IMG/VR virus record: IMGVR_UViG_3300028840_000725
Span: 1 to 42,711 of that record
Strand: one strand, 5' to 3'
Length of the DNA: 42,711 nt
Source of the DNA: a virus
Shown here piece after piece: positions 30,197 to 37,338 of the stretch. Made by a program: the position numbers and the translations under genes. Positions within the stretch are counted from its first letter, which is position 1. Every line of letters begins with the position of its first letter. The notes beneath the pieces were generated by a model, which did no database searches, was not told the origin of the DNA, and worked only from the letters and a program-made list of their open reading frames with translations.

Positions 30197-30414
30197 GGCA
30201 ACGACCCCGAAAGCGCTTCAGCCAACGTGTCGCACTTGCCAGAGACAACCTGCAGCTCGCCGATGAACTCGCGCATGTAGTTGTCGAAAGCCGCCGGGTC
30301 CCCCGCAGGAACATTCACGCCTGGCAGCATCTCGATCTTCTCCTGCCACTTCTCGATGATCTTCTTCGCCGTCTCCAGCTCGTTCTGGATCACTGGTGTC
30401 GATACAGTCAGCAT
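30193..30414 (-). CDS. Small helical protein before the ParB-like gene
   Basis: The 73-residue product starts one base after the previous stop, and its stop overlaps the ParB-like GTG. It reads as two helices (NELETAKKIIEKWQEKIEML and AAFDNYMREFIGELQVVSGK) with a short Pro/Gly loop between. No family recognised. Tight packing suggests it is made together with the ParB-like protein. Confidence 0.68.
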   Translation of the reverse strand: MLTVSTPVIQNELETAKKIIEKWQEKIEMLPGVNVPAGDPAAFDNYMREFIGELQVVSGKCDTLAEALSGSLP

Positions 30415-30415
30415 G

Positions 30416-31357
30416 TCACTTGTCCGCTATCTTCTTGAGCGTCTTGAAGCCGTAGAACACATCGGCCTTGTTGTTGACCGCTATGATCTTACACCCAAGG
30501 AAATTCTCCAGCTTCTTGAGAAACGCAACGCGAGACTTGGGGTCGTGCGGCTTACCGAACGTGTTGGTCGCGAGAAAGTCCGTGCAAATTAGCGCGAGAC
30601 GAGAGGACTTGCTGAGGTTGTCAGCGCCCATCTCCTCGGCGCGCTGCAAAGCCGCAGCCACCACATCGATCTGCTCGTCGATGCACATGAAGTTGAACAT
30701 CTTCGTTCGCGCAGGAGAAGGTAGCGCGTCGGCAGCGTCCTTCACCGTCATCTTTCCGGCCCCGTAGAATCCGTCGTCCTCGCCGCTGTCCTCCAAAACA
30801 CTCTCGTCCTCTTCTTCAGCGTCCTCGTCGACCACGCTCTCCGTCACGTCGTCCACGACCTCTCCGTTCTTGACACCCATCTTGTCCAGGGCCTTCCCCA
30901 CAGCACGCCAAAGCTGCTCGTAGCTGTTCTCTTCAGCGAACTCGACCCACTTCTCGACCGTCTTGCGGTCGTGCTTGTTCATGAGAATCCGAACAAGCTC
31001 GGTCAGCTTGGTCCAACCTAGCTCCGTGAGGCGCTTCTTCAACGCCGGGTCCAGCCCGGCCAGCTCGATATTGAGAAGCCTCCCAATGCTACGCAGGCGC
31101 TCCGCCTTTCGGCGCTGCAACCCAAGAGCACCCTCCGCGTAGGAGCCAAACGTCGTGTATCCCCACCGAGTGTAGGTCGGAGGCCCCTTGGGGTCGTTGT
31201 CCACCGGAATGTCGTGCGCAAGGTGAAGAAGGTCCGCCAGCTCCACATACGCGACATCCATCTGCTCTACGATCTCCTTGGACCGCTTCTTTAGCCTGTC
31301 CGCCCACTTTTTCGAACCGACACCGATACTCACCACGGCAGCTGCCTTGGCTCCCAT
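30416..31357 (-). CDS. Hypothetical protein with HTH-like middle, upstream of ParB-like gene
   Basis: The ATG follows GGGGAACT. The 313-residue protein has a segment TTFGSYAEGALGLQRRKAER (about 68-87), followed by LRSIGRLLNIELAGLDPALK. This resembles the 'FxxYxxxxLGLS.R' helix-turn-helix-type region common in plasmid and bacterial proteins of unknown role. An acidic linker (about 170-195) follows. The C-terminal part is mixed alpha/beta (SRLALICTDFLATNTFG; FLGCKIIAVNNKADVFYGF). A DNA-binding role next to ParB-like and SSB genes is plausible but inferred. Confidence 0.7.
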   Translation of the reverse strand: MGAKAAAVVSIGVGSKKWADRLKKRSKEIVEQMDVAYVELADLLHLAHDIPVDNDPKGPPTYTRWGYTTFGSYAEGALGLQRRKAERLRSIGRLLNIELAGLDPALKKRLTELGWTKLTELVRILMNKHDRKTVEKWVEFAEENSYEQLWRAVGKALDKMGVKNGEVVDDVTESVVDEDAEEEDESVLEDSGEDDGFYGAGKMTVKDAADALPSPARTKMFNFMCIDEQIDVVAAALQRAEEMGADNLSKSSRLALICTDFLATNTFGKPHDPKSRVAFLKKLENFLGCKIIAVNNKADVFYGFKTLKKIADK

Positions 31358-31373
31358 AGTTCCCCGCGCTCCT

Positions 31374-31679
31374 TCAACTCTCGTTGTTGTTGTTCGGGAA
31401 GTCGATCCGCCGAGCCCGGACTTCTAGCAACTCGCCCATCCTACCGTCCCGGTTCATCAGCTCGCCTTCCACCACCACGTATCTTCCCTTGGCGAGCCTC
31501 TGGCGGCAAGCCTCAACGAGCCCCGCCCCGTAAGCGTTGACTTTCACCCAGGCGGTAATGACCGTGTCGCGGGTGTGGCGGTCGGAAGCCATCTGGAACG
31601 TGCAGACGGGGGTTCCCCCTCCGGTCCTCGCAAACTCGATCTTGGCTGATACATTTCCTGAGATCGCGACGACATTCAT
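31374..31679 (-). CDS. ssb: Single-stranded DNA-binding protein, bacterial SSB type
   Basis: The 101-residue protein has the OB-fold pattern of bacterial SSB: MNVVAISGNVSAKIEFARTG, TPVCTFQMASDRH, TAWVKVNAYGAGLVEACRQR, LAKGRYVVVEGELMNRDG and LEVRARRIDF. It is shorter than host SSBs (about 170) and ends in Asn-rich NNNNES, without the usual acidic DDDIPF tip. The ATG overlaps the RuvC-like stop (ATGA). It probably protects ssDNA in recombination. The phage also has a gp32-like protein, so the two may divide replication and repair roles. Confidence 0.9.
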   Translation of the reverse strand: MNVVAISGNVSAKIEFARTGGGTPVCTFQMASDRHTRDTVITAWVKVNAYGAGLVEACRQRLAKGRYVVVEGELMNRDGRMGELLEVRARRIDFPNNNNES

Positions 31680-32224
31680 GGCATCCTCCGGACCATCCGA
31701 ATGATCTCTGCGTCGAGACTGGAGATCACGGCCCCGATCGAGTCGTAGGCGTGCTCGTGCGCGCCCTTCGGGATACCACCTTGTATCAGCTCAGCCCCGA
31801 AATCGCGACCGAATCGCTGATCGAGTGCCTGCGCGACGTCGTCCTTCGACGCCTGAGGGTTGCCACAGACCCCCTTCTTCAGCTCCTGGGGGCTCACCAT
31901 GACCACTGGCACGGCGAGCACTTCGGTCAGACAGCACAGGATGCCGTAGCAGATCCCGAGCTTGAACGACGTGCTCGCGTTGCGCGGTAGCGAGGGGGCT
32001 TCCACACACAGAGCGTCCACTCCCTCACCGACCGGGATGAGCACCTGCGCTATCTCACGGCCCCTGCGGATGTTGTCGTCCGCAGCCTTGAAGCCCCGCT
32101 TGTTGGGAGACTTGGCCGTCCGCACCACTCCCAGAGCCAGCACCTCTTCGGAGTCGAGCCCCAGCTCGATGCGGCTGTACCCACAGGCCGCGAACCCGGT
32201 GTCGATCCCGAGTACCGTGGCCAT
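31676..32224 (-). CDS. ruvC: RuvC-like Holliday junction resolvase
   Basis: The 182-residue protein follows the RuvC layout: TVLGIDTGFAACGYS (Asp8), LCVEAPSLPRN (Glu75), the SPQELKKGVCG segment, ASKDDVAQAL, and HAYDSIGAVISSL (His158, Asp161). These acidic residues bind the metals that cut four-way junctions. Size is close to E. coli RuvC (173). Phages use such enzymes to clear branches before packaging. The ATG overlaps the preceding stop (TAATG), and its own stop overlaps ssb. Confidence 0.93.
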   Translation of the reverse strand: MATVLGIDTGFAACGYSRIELGLDSEEVLALGVVRTAKSPNKRGFKAADDNIRRGREIAQVLIPVGEGVDALCVEAPSLPRNASTSFKLGICYGILCCLTEVLAVPVVMVSPQELKKGVCGNPQASKDDVAQALDQRFGRDFGAELIQGGIPKGAHEHAYDSIGAVISSLDAEIIRMVRRMP

Positions 32225-32676
32225 TAGGTCCCCCCTTTGGCTCCTCCGCGTACCGCCTCGATGGTGTCGTGAACCTGGAACATGCGGGAGGTGAGCGCGA
32301 CAGAAGCCAGGATCTGATCAGCGTCCTGGCACCGAAGCAGCGACGTACCGTCCACAGATCGAAGGAACTTCTGCCCCCTCTCCTTCTCCACTTCGTCGAC
32401 CAGAATGTCGATCTGGTCCCGCCGAGCCTCGCCCCACTTCGACTCGTAAAGGAAGCAGAGCGAACACACAAACACGCAGCGATCCGTATTCGCCGGCCCC
32501 ATCTCCCACCGGGACTGGCGCTTGTCGCAGTTGCTACACGCCGCGTCGTAGAGAGACTGAGGAAGAGGGCGCAGCATCCTGGTGTCCAACACCAGCGGCA
32601 CCATCCTCGGTCGTTCCTGCGTCCCCGATACCGGCTCCTGGTCCGGAACCTCGATCAACTTCTCGTCGTCCGTCAT
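32224..32676 (-). CDS. Zinc-ribbon hypothetical protein
   Basis: The start is ATG 32674-32676, overlapping the stop of the Cas4-like gene (ATGA). An in-frame extension upstream shadows that gene. The 150-residue product carries ACSNCDKRQSRW and then CVFVCSLCF, two cysteine pairs that could hold one zinc. The C-terminal half is helical (RRDQIDILVDEVEKERGQKF) and ends in a Gly/Lys tail. No family recognised. It lies between two recombination nucleases, which suggests a DNA-related role. Confidence 0.72.
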   Translation of the reverse strand: MTDDEKLIEVPDQEPVSGTQERPRMVPLVLDTRMLRPLPQSLYDAACSNCDKRQSRWEMGPANTDRCVFVCSLCFLYESKWGEARRDQIDILVDEVEKERGQKFLRSVDGTSLLRCQDADQILASVALTSRMFQVHDTIEAVRGGAKGGT

Positions 32677-33533
32677 TTCACCCTCAGCTCGTATTCGAAG
32701 CACGGCTTCGCCACCGGGCACTCTTCCGCGCGATTGCAGTCCACCGAAGTACAGATGCGATCTGGGAGTTCACCCGTCTCGATGCCCTCCCAAACACTTC
32801 GTAGCATCGACTTGATCTCCTCGATAGCTTCTTCATCCCGCTCGACGAAGTGCTCCGTAAGAGGCCCACGAAACGTCCCCTTGTCCCAGTAGAGAAGCAA
32901 AGCCCACCGCGTGTTGGTGAGCCACATGTACGACTGCGCCTGCGCCACGTGACCCATGTCAGGCACGTCTTTGATCTGCTTGGCCTTGTACGCGCTACAG
33001 CTCTTCAGCTCGAAAACTCCGTCCCCGTCAGCTTCGGGCAGTCTCAAGAACCCATCGTTGTGCCCCGTGAATTGGTACTCGACGTTGATGAACTCCTGCT
33101 CCATGAACTCGAAGCGGAAGTCGCCGTCGAAGATCGGGCTCTCTCCCAACTCCTCGCACATCGTGCATGAGTCCGGCATCGGGATGTTGCCGTCCTCTGT
33201 GTCGAGACCACCGTAGACCTCCCCGCACACCTTGCACTGCCACTTGCCTACGAGCACCTTGCCGAGCACAGGCAAGACCTCGTTCTGCATGACCCAGTGC
33301 ATACCGGTGCCCTGCGCGAAGGTGAGGTTCAGGTCGGCGTCCACATCGTCCCGCCGGGTGATCTCCAGCTGGGCCGCCAGCACTTCCTCGCGAGCGCAGA
33401 GGTTGGGAAGGGAGGAAGCTCGTATCGTGCCCCCCGCAGTCAGCGGCGGAACCTCGCGCTCCCTTATGAACTCCTTTTCGATCCTCCGAACAATCGACGG
33501 AGTATCCGGAAGAACCAGTTTTCTTCGCCCCAT
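32673..33533 (-). CDS. Cas4/RecB-like PD-(D/E)XK nuclease with probable Fe-S cluster
   Basis: The 286-residue protein has the Cas4-like layout. SSLPNLCAREEVLAA gives the first cluster Cys (46), and GTGMHWVMQNEVLP gives the conserved His (79). GHNDGFLRL (Asp160) and FELKSC (Glu175, Lys177) form the nuclease core, followed by QAQSYMW. C-terminal Cys 261, 266, 272 and 278 (CTSVDCNRAEECPVAKPCFE) can supply the other ligands. An inserted zinc ribbon (CKVC at 100-103, CTMC at 123-126) is unusual. Cas4/AddB-type enzymes resect DNA ends; with RuvC, SSB and RecA nearby, recombination is the likely role, not CRISPR. The start overlaps the upstream gene by 70 bases; no better start is visible. Confidence 0.87.
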   Translation of the reverse strand: MGRRKLVLPDTPSIVRRIEKEFIREREVPPLTAGGTIRASSLPNLCAREEVLAAQLEITRRDDVDADLNLTFAQGTGMHWVMQNEVLPVLGKVLVGKWQCKVCGEVYGGLDTEDGNIPMPDSCTMCEELGESPIFDGDFRFEFMEQEFINVEYQFTGHNDGFLRLPEADGDGVFELKSCSAYKAKQIKDVPDMGHVAQAQSYMWLTNTRWALLLYWDKGTFRGPLTEHFVERDEEAIEEIKSMLRSVWEGIETGELPDRICTSVDCNRAEECPVAKPCFEYELRVK

Positions 33534-33823
33534 TTCCCATCGTCCTTTCCCTGCTTGCGCCTAACGTCCGTCAAAATGATCTGTAGTCGGCGAATGGCCA
33601 AGTCTACCAGCTCCTCGGCTTCCGTAGGAGTCAGTTCGTAGGTGCAACTCGGGCACTCCCACCAGCCCTTCTCCTCCGACCAGCGGAGCAACGTCTCACA
33701 GGGAAAGCACTCAAAGAGCGGAACGCGCTCGTCCCCCTCGAAGACCATGCGCACCTGCTCGTCCGACGACAGGTGCAAGTCGCTTCGGACCTTGACCAGC
33801 GCAGGTAGGGGGCGAGAGGGCAT
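33464..33823 (-). CDS. Small zinc-ribbon hypothetical protein
   Basis: TAGGAG lies eight bases before the ATG. The 119-residue product has FECFPCETLLRWSEEKGWWE followed by CPSC, a Cys4 zinc ribbon around a Trp-rich turn. A helix follows (EAEELVDLAIRRLQIILTDV), then a basic C-terminus. The last 23 codons overlap the Cas4-like gene in another frame. That overlap is long for this genome, so the true end or the neighbour's start may differ. Function unknown. Confidence 0.68.
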   Translation of the reverse strand: MPSRPLPALVKVRSDLHLSSDEQVRMVFEGDERVPLFECFPCETLLRWSEEKGWWECPSCTYELTPTEAEELVDLAIRRLQIILTDVRRKQGKDDGKWGEENWFFRILRRLFGGSKRSS

Positions 33824-33832
33824 GGGCAGCTC

Positions 33833-34150
33833 CTAGTTGGCGAACAGCTCCAGACGTAGCTCCTCGGACGCCCGGCACCCCTCACACGGCCCCTCGTCGT
33901 GGTTGGCTAGAGCTTCCTCCATCCCCTGGCGCCGCGAGCTGGCTCGCGCCGCCGCCCGGTCCTCCTTCGAATTACCCAACAGCGCGGCCATCCCCTCCAC
34001 GTGTCCCTGCTCGTGAGCCACCGCGTGCAACAAGGCCACCACAACGTCCGGAGCGTCTTCGTCGTCCAGCGCCTCCAAAAATTCGAGCGTTACCTCCCGG
34101 TACTGCTCGACGGCCTCGTTGATGAACTCTGCCATCTCCTCGTCATTCAT
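33833..34150 (-). CDS. Small acidic protein with His-rich helix and CxxC
   Basis: The 105-residue product starts behind GAGG. It is acidic and helical, with ALLHAVAHEQGHVEGMAALL (about 39-58), whose spaced His residues could bind metal, and a C-terminal CEGC pair. A catalytic role is not evident. It sits in a run of small genes between recA and the recombination nucleases. Confidence 0.68.
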   Translation of the reverse strand: MNDEEMAEFINEAVEQYREVTLEFLEALDDEDAPDVVVALLHAVAHEQGHVEGMAALLGNSKEDRAAARASSRRQGMEEALANHDEGPCEGCRASEELRLELFAN

Positions 34151-34159
34151 GGTGCATCC

Positions 34160-34318
34160 TCACGACAAATTCTTCTTGGCGATCTCCTCGCACTCCTTCT
34201 TGCCCCGCCGAAGCGGATCTCCTGTGGAGAACCCCTCCCACCAGGCGTCGTCCAGAGCTGCGCGGAACAGCGGGTCGTTCTTGAAATCGGCCGCCTCCCA
34301 GTAGAAGGCTCGGATCAC
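34160..34318 (-). CDS. Small hypothetical protein (52 aa) coupled to Hjc-like nuclease
   Basis: A GTG overlaps the stop of the Hjc-like gene (GTGA) and opens a 52-codon frame beginning VIRAFYWEAADFKNDPLFRA and ending in a Lys-rich helix (KKECEEIAKKNL). Codon usage and coupling match neighbouring genes. No motif recognised; the small size lowers confidence. Confidence 0.58.
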   Translation of the reverse strand: MIRAFYWEAADFKNDPLFRAALDDAWWEGFSTGDPLRRGKKECEEIAKKNLS

Positions 34319-34734
34319 CTCTCGGAATCGAGTCCGCAGGCGGCCCGTAAACGCTCGAATACCTCCAAAGGGAGAATGACGTACTCTTCGTCCCCTTCCC
34401 CAACGGGCCTCACGAACTTCATCACCAGTCCGGGATCCTTCATCGTCCTTCGCGCTCCGGCCTCCACCTTGTGCAGCCATTCCCTCTTCAACCCGATCGA
34501 CTCGTTCTCGGTCTCCTTGTGCTCCAGATGAAACCCGGCGACCCCCACATCCCCCTGCGCCGTCGTCTTGTCGTGCTTTGACCATGACTTGTTTCCCGAC
34601 CCCGGAAGCCTACGACCACCCAAGCGCCCTGCTAGCTTCTCCTCGCTCTTCTTCGATCGCCTCGTCCGCGCTCCTCGGTCGCCGCCATCCTCCAGCCACT
34701 TGGGGCTAGGCTTCTTGATCCTACCTTCCCCCAC
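34315..34734 (-). CDS. Hjc-like PD-(D/E)XK nuclease (possible Holliday junction resolvase)
   Basis: The 139-residue protein starts at GTG shortly after the recA stop. After a basic N-terminus, it has a nuclease core: SEEKLAGRLGGRRLPGSGNK (Glu32 region), then QGDVGVAGFHLEHKET with Asp62 and the E-x-K pair Glu71/Lys73, then a basic helix SIGLKREWLHKVEAGARR. This order (Glu, Ser/Gly loop, Asp, ExK) is that of archaeal-type Hjc and many phage resolvase-like nucleases. It may act on branched DNA together with RecA. The phage also has a RuvC-like enzyme, so substrates may differ. Confidence 0.75.
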   Translation of the reverse strand: MGEGRIKKPSPKWLEDGGDRGARTRRSKKSEEKLAGRLGGRRLPGSGNKSWSKHDKTTAQGDVGVAGFHLEHKETENESIGLKREWLHKVEAGARRTMKDPGLVMKFVRPVGEGDEEYVILPLEVFERLRAACGLDSER

Positions 34735-34737
34735 GAG

Positions 34738-36978
34738 CTAGTCATCCGACAGCAGCACAGCCATCAAAGCGCTGTGCATGCGCAGGTAGAAGTCGGGGCT
34801 CTGGATCATTGCTTCCTCGATGGCGGTCTTGGACTTGAACTTCTCTCCGAGCGCCTTCCACGAGGAACCGCCGCCTTCCACGAGCCCGACCTTCTGCGCC
34901 ATGTCGACCATGAAGGGCTCGTTGACCGCATCCCCAACACGCCGGTGCTCCGTGCTCATCAGCAGCAGCTTGAAGTCGCCCTCCATCTTAGGCACGCCGG
35001 CCTTGTTCTTCTCGACGCGAAACGCGAAGCCCGCAGTAAGAGGCTTTCCTAGCACCTCGTCCATCTCGAACTTGCCCGCCCTGGTCTTGATCTCCAGCGA
35101 AGAAGCAAAGCCGGTCGACAGACCGCCGGGCTGCGTCTCGGGCGAATTGTGGACGATGGCATCTCCAACAACGTAGGTGGCGTTATCCTCCACCTCCAAG
35201 TTGTACCGGACTCCAGAAGATCCCTCTCGCATAGACCTTCGGATCTCAACAACAGGACACGGATGAGCAACAACCTCAGTGCACCACCCAAATTCGAGTC
35301 GAGGCAGCAGCTGACCCACACCGGCAGTTGTCCGCAGCTTGTGCGACATGCTGGGATGAACCCAACCAGCCACTATCTTCTCGAATTTGTCCGCTACCTC
35401 CCCGTTGAACTGGATATCAGTGCGATGGCCGCCGGAGCACACTGCGACCTGCAGTCCGAATAGCCCCTCGATCAATTTCTTGATGTGATCCTTTTCATCC
35501 GGCGTAGTCTCGTGGAGGCAAATCACGTTGCGCTTTCTCGTGCCGCCTTCGTCTGCCAGCCAACCATCGTCCTGATACCAAATGGCCAGAGCAAACGGAG
35601 AAAGAACCATCGGCCACGACCGAGGAATCCGCTTGTACCTACCGGACTCCCCGTAGAACAACCGCTTGTACTGAGAAAAGGAAGACAGAGCCCTCGTCTC
35701 GAAACCTACCTCTGATCTCTCGTCGTCTCTGTCGGTCAGGCTCTCGCGAACCAAGTCGCCAAAGCATTCGCGCTTCCACATCAAGTACTGGCGCTCTTTC
35801 TGAGCGTGGGACTCTCGGAAGTACGAAGTATGCCTTCCCGATTTCCTGATCGACCCGTCGCCGAGCAGCGAGCCGAAGATCAACTGCTCCAAGTCGTGGC
35901 TGAATACCACACGCTCATGTCGGCAATATACCTCGTCGTCCAAGTCGAGCGTGTCGGCAGAAACGAACCCACGCGGCGTCGATATCTCATGATTCGGAGT
36001 AGCGGTGATCTTGGTGTGACCGCTGCCATCCGGATACGACACAACAAGAGTGCGGTACTCCTGACGTAGCGCCCCGATGTCGTTGTCCGACAGACAGCAT
36101 TCGTCTACATCAACCCCTTGCTTCCACCAGCGGACCACCCGCTTGGGCTCAAATCTCTTTTCGTGTGCATTCCAACTCAGTACCTCCACAGGCTGCTTCT
36201 GATTGACGATCTGACCGATACTTCGTTTGGTTCCGTCTGCCAGTAGGACGGGAGCCTGGTAGGGGAAGCAGCCGAACATGACACCAACCTTCATGCGAAC
36301 CTGATTGGTGAAGAACAACGTGGGGCCGATACCACGAGCGTTGGACACAGTGTTGACGGCCGCAACGAACTTGCGCGTGCCCTTGCCGAGCTGGCGCGCT
36401 TGCAGTCCCACTGTGTCCTCGCTCGTCGACTTCATGATCTCTGCTGCAGGCGCTAGGAACGCGAGCGAGTCGATGACCATGATGTCGGCACCGTTGCGTA
36501 TGATGGCCTCCGCAATGTCGAGCGTCTGCTCGGCGTACTCCGGTTTGGAGTAGAGCATCCGGTCCAGATCTACACCGAGCACCTTGGCCCACCGAAGGTC
36601 GAGTGTTCCCTCCACATCGAGGAACGCGATGACGGGATCCCTGTAGTTCCCGCAGTTGCACGTTTCCTGAAATTGCCAGCAGCTCGCGCACATCTTCTGC
36701 GCGTTGGCGATGGTCTTCAGATAGGTGGTCGTCTTGGCACTCGACTTGTGCCCCCAAATCACCGTGACGCGCCCCACGGGGAGGCCGCCTCCGGTGGCGT
36801 AGTCCATCCTGAAAACCCCCGTTGGGATCCGAGGGATAGCCGAGTCATGCTCGGACGCCTTCATGAAGATGGCGTCCCCGTGATCCTTGTGGATGGATGC
36901 CATGGCCTTGCTGGCAAGCAGCTTGTCCAACGAGGACGCGAGTTCCACGCCGGGCTTGTTGTCCTTCTTCTTGGCCAT
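34738..36978 (-). CDS. recA: RecA-like recombinase with intein
   Basis: This is a 746-residue precursor; removal of the intein (237-611) gives 371 residues. RecA features: Walker A WGHKSSAKTT (75-84, a GPESSGKT variant), VIAFLDVEGTLD, Walker B ADIMVIDSLAFL, ARQLGKGTRKFVAAV, and loop L2 FFTNQVRMKVGVMFG, where the intein enters just before SPETQPGG. A Cys cluster CASCWQFQETCNCG (97-110) is inserted after Walker A and may bind zinc. The protein drives strand exchange in phage recombination and replication restart. The ATG overlaps the previous stop (TGATG). Splicing is required, since the break lies in the DNA-binding loop. Confidence 0.95.
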   Translation of the reverse strand: MAKKKDNKPGVELASSLDKLLASKAMASIHKDHGDAIFMKASEHDSAIPRIPTGVFRMDYATGGGLPVGRVTVIWGHKSSAKTTTYLKTIANAQKMCASCWQFQETCNCGNYRDPVIAFLDVEGTLDLRWAKVLGVDLDRMLYSKPEYAEQTLDIAEAIIRNGADIMVIDSLAFLAPAAEIMKSTSEDTVGLQARQLGKGTRKFVAAVNTVSNARGIGPTLFFTNQVRMKVGVMFGCFPYQAPVLLADGTKRSIGQIVNQKQPVEVLSWNAHEKRFEPKRVVRWWKQGVDVDECCLSDNDIGALRQEYRTLVVSYPDGSGHTKITATPNHEISTPRGFVSADTLDLDDEVYCRHERVVFSHDLEQLIFGSLLGDGSIRKSGRHTSYFRESHAQKERQYLMWKRECFGDLVRESLTDRDDERSEVGFETRALSSFSQYKRLFYGESGRYKRIPRSWPMVLSPFALAIWYQDDGWLADEGGTRKRNVICLHETTPDEKDHIKKLIEGLFGLQVAVCSGGHRTDIQFNGEVADKFEKIVAGWVHPSMSHKLRTTAGVGQLLPRLEFGWCTEVVAHPCPVVEIRRSMREGSSGVRYNLEVEDNATYVVGDAIVHNSPETQPGGLSTGFASSLEIKTRAGKFEMDEVLGKPLTAGFAFRVEKNKAGVPKMEGDFKLLLMSTEHRRVGDAVNEPFMVDMAQKVGLVEGGGSSWKALGEKFKSKTAIEEAMIQSPDFYLRMHSALMAVLLSDD
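35146..36270 (-). other. Intein in RecA, with LAGLIDADG homing endonuclease
   Basis: The intein is 375 residues (precursor 237-611). It begins CFPYQAPVLLADGTKRS, has block B ITATPNHEISTP, and ends GVRYNLEVEDNATYVVGDAI followed by the terminal VHN and Ser in the extein. DOD motifs LIFGSLLGDGSI (about 366-377) and ALAIWYQDDGWL (about 463-474) indicate a LAGLIDADG nuclease. It sits in the highly conserved L2 loop of RecA. All splice residues are intact. Confidence 0.93.
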
Positions 36979-37328
36979 CAGAACGGGTTCTCCTCCGACC
37001 CAGACTTCTTCTTGTCAACGTGCCCCTTGATCGACTTGTGCTCCTCACCGATACGCTTCTCGACCCAGCGGCGCGCCCACTCGTAAGCAGAGTCGACTTC
37101 TTCGACGTAGCAGGGGACCTCGATGCCCACATCCAAGCGAGCAGACTCGTAGTTGCCCATGTTCAAGGTAAGGCCCCGACCGACCTGGACCTTCGCGGGT
37201 TCGACGACGAAGCGGTGGACTTCGATCACTTCGGTCTTCTCTTCAGGAAGGCTCGCGGGCTCCCCACCCTCCAGAAACTGACGCCTCACCGTTACGACGG
37301 TGGGCTGCACCGCGTTCTTCTTCGACAT
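36978..37328 (-). CDS. Conserved small protein with SSB-like acidic C-terminal tip
   Basis: The 116-residue protein starts behind GAGGGG. Its core reads VGRGLTLNMGNYESARLDVG, then VDSAYEWARRWVEKRIGEEH. The pattern (a beta strand with a 'GNYES' turn, then a 'YEWA..WVE' helix) recurs in many phage proteins of unknown function found near recombination genes. It ends KKKSGSEENPF, an acidic tip with terminal Pro-Phe like those of ssDNA-binding proteins. It is coupled to recA (TGATG). A role in binding ssDNA or in docking replication partners is inferred. Confidence 0.78.
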   Translation of the reverse strand: MSKKNAVQPTVVTVRRQFLEGGEPASLPEEKTEVIEVHRFVVEPAKVQVGRGLTLNMGNYESARLDVGIEVPCYVEEVDSAYEWARRWVEKRIGEEHKSIKGHVDKKKSGSEENPF

Positions 37329-37338
37329 GTCGTCCCCT

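Noticed and set aside
32673-33533. Cas4-like gene as evidence for a CRISPR-Cas locus
   Set aside because: No cas1, cas2 or repeat array in the window; neighbours are recombination genes.
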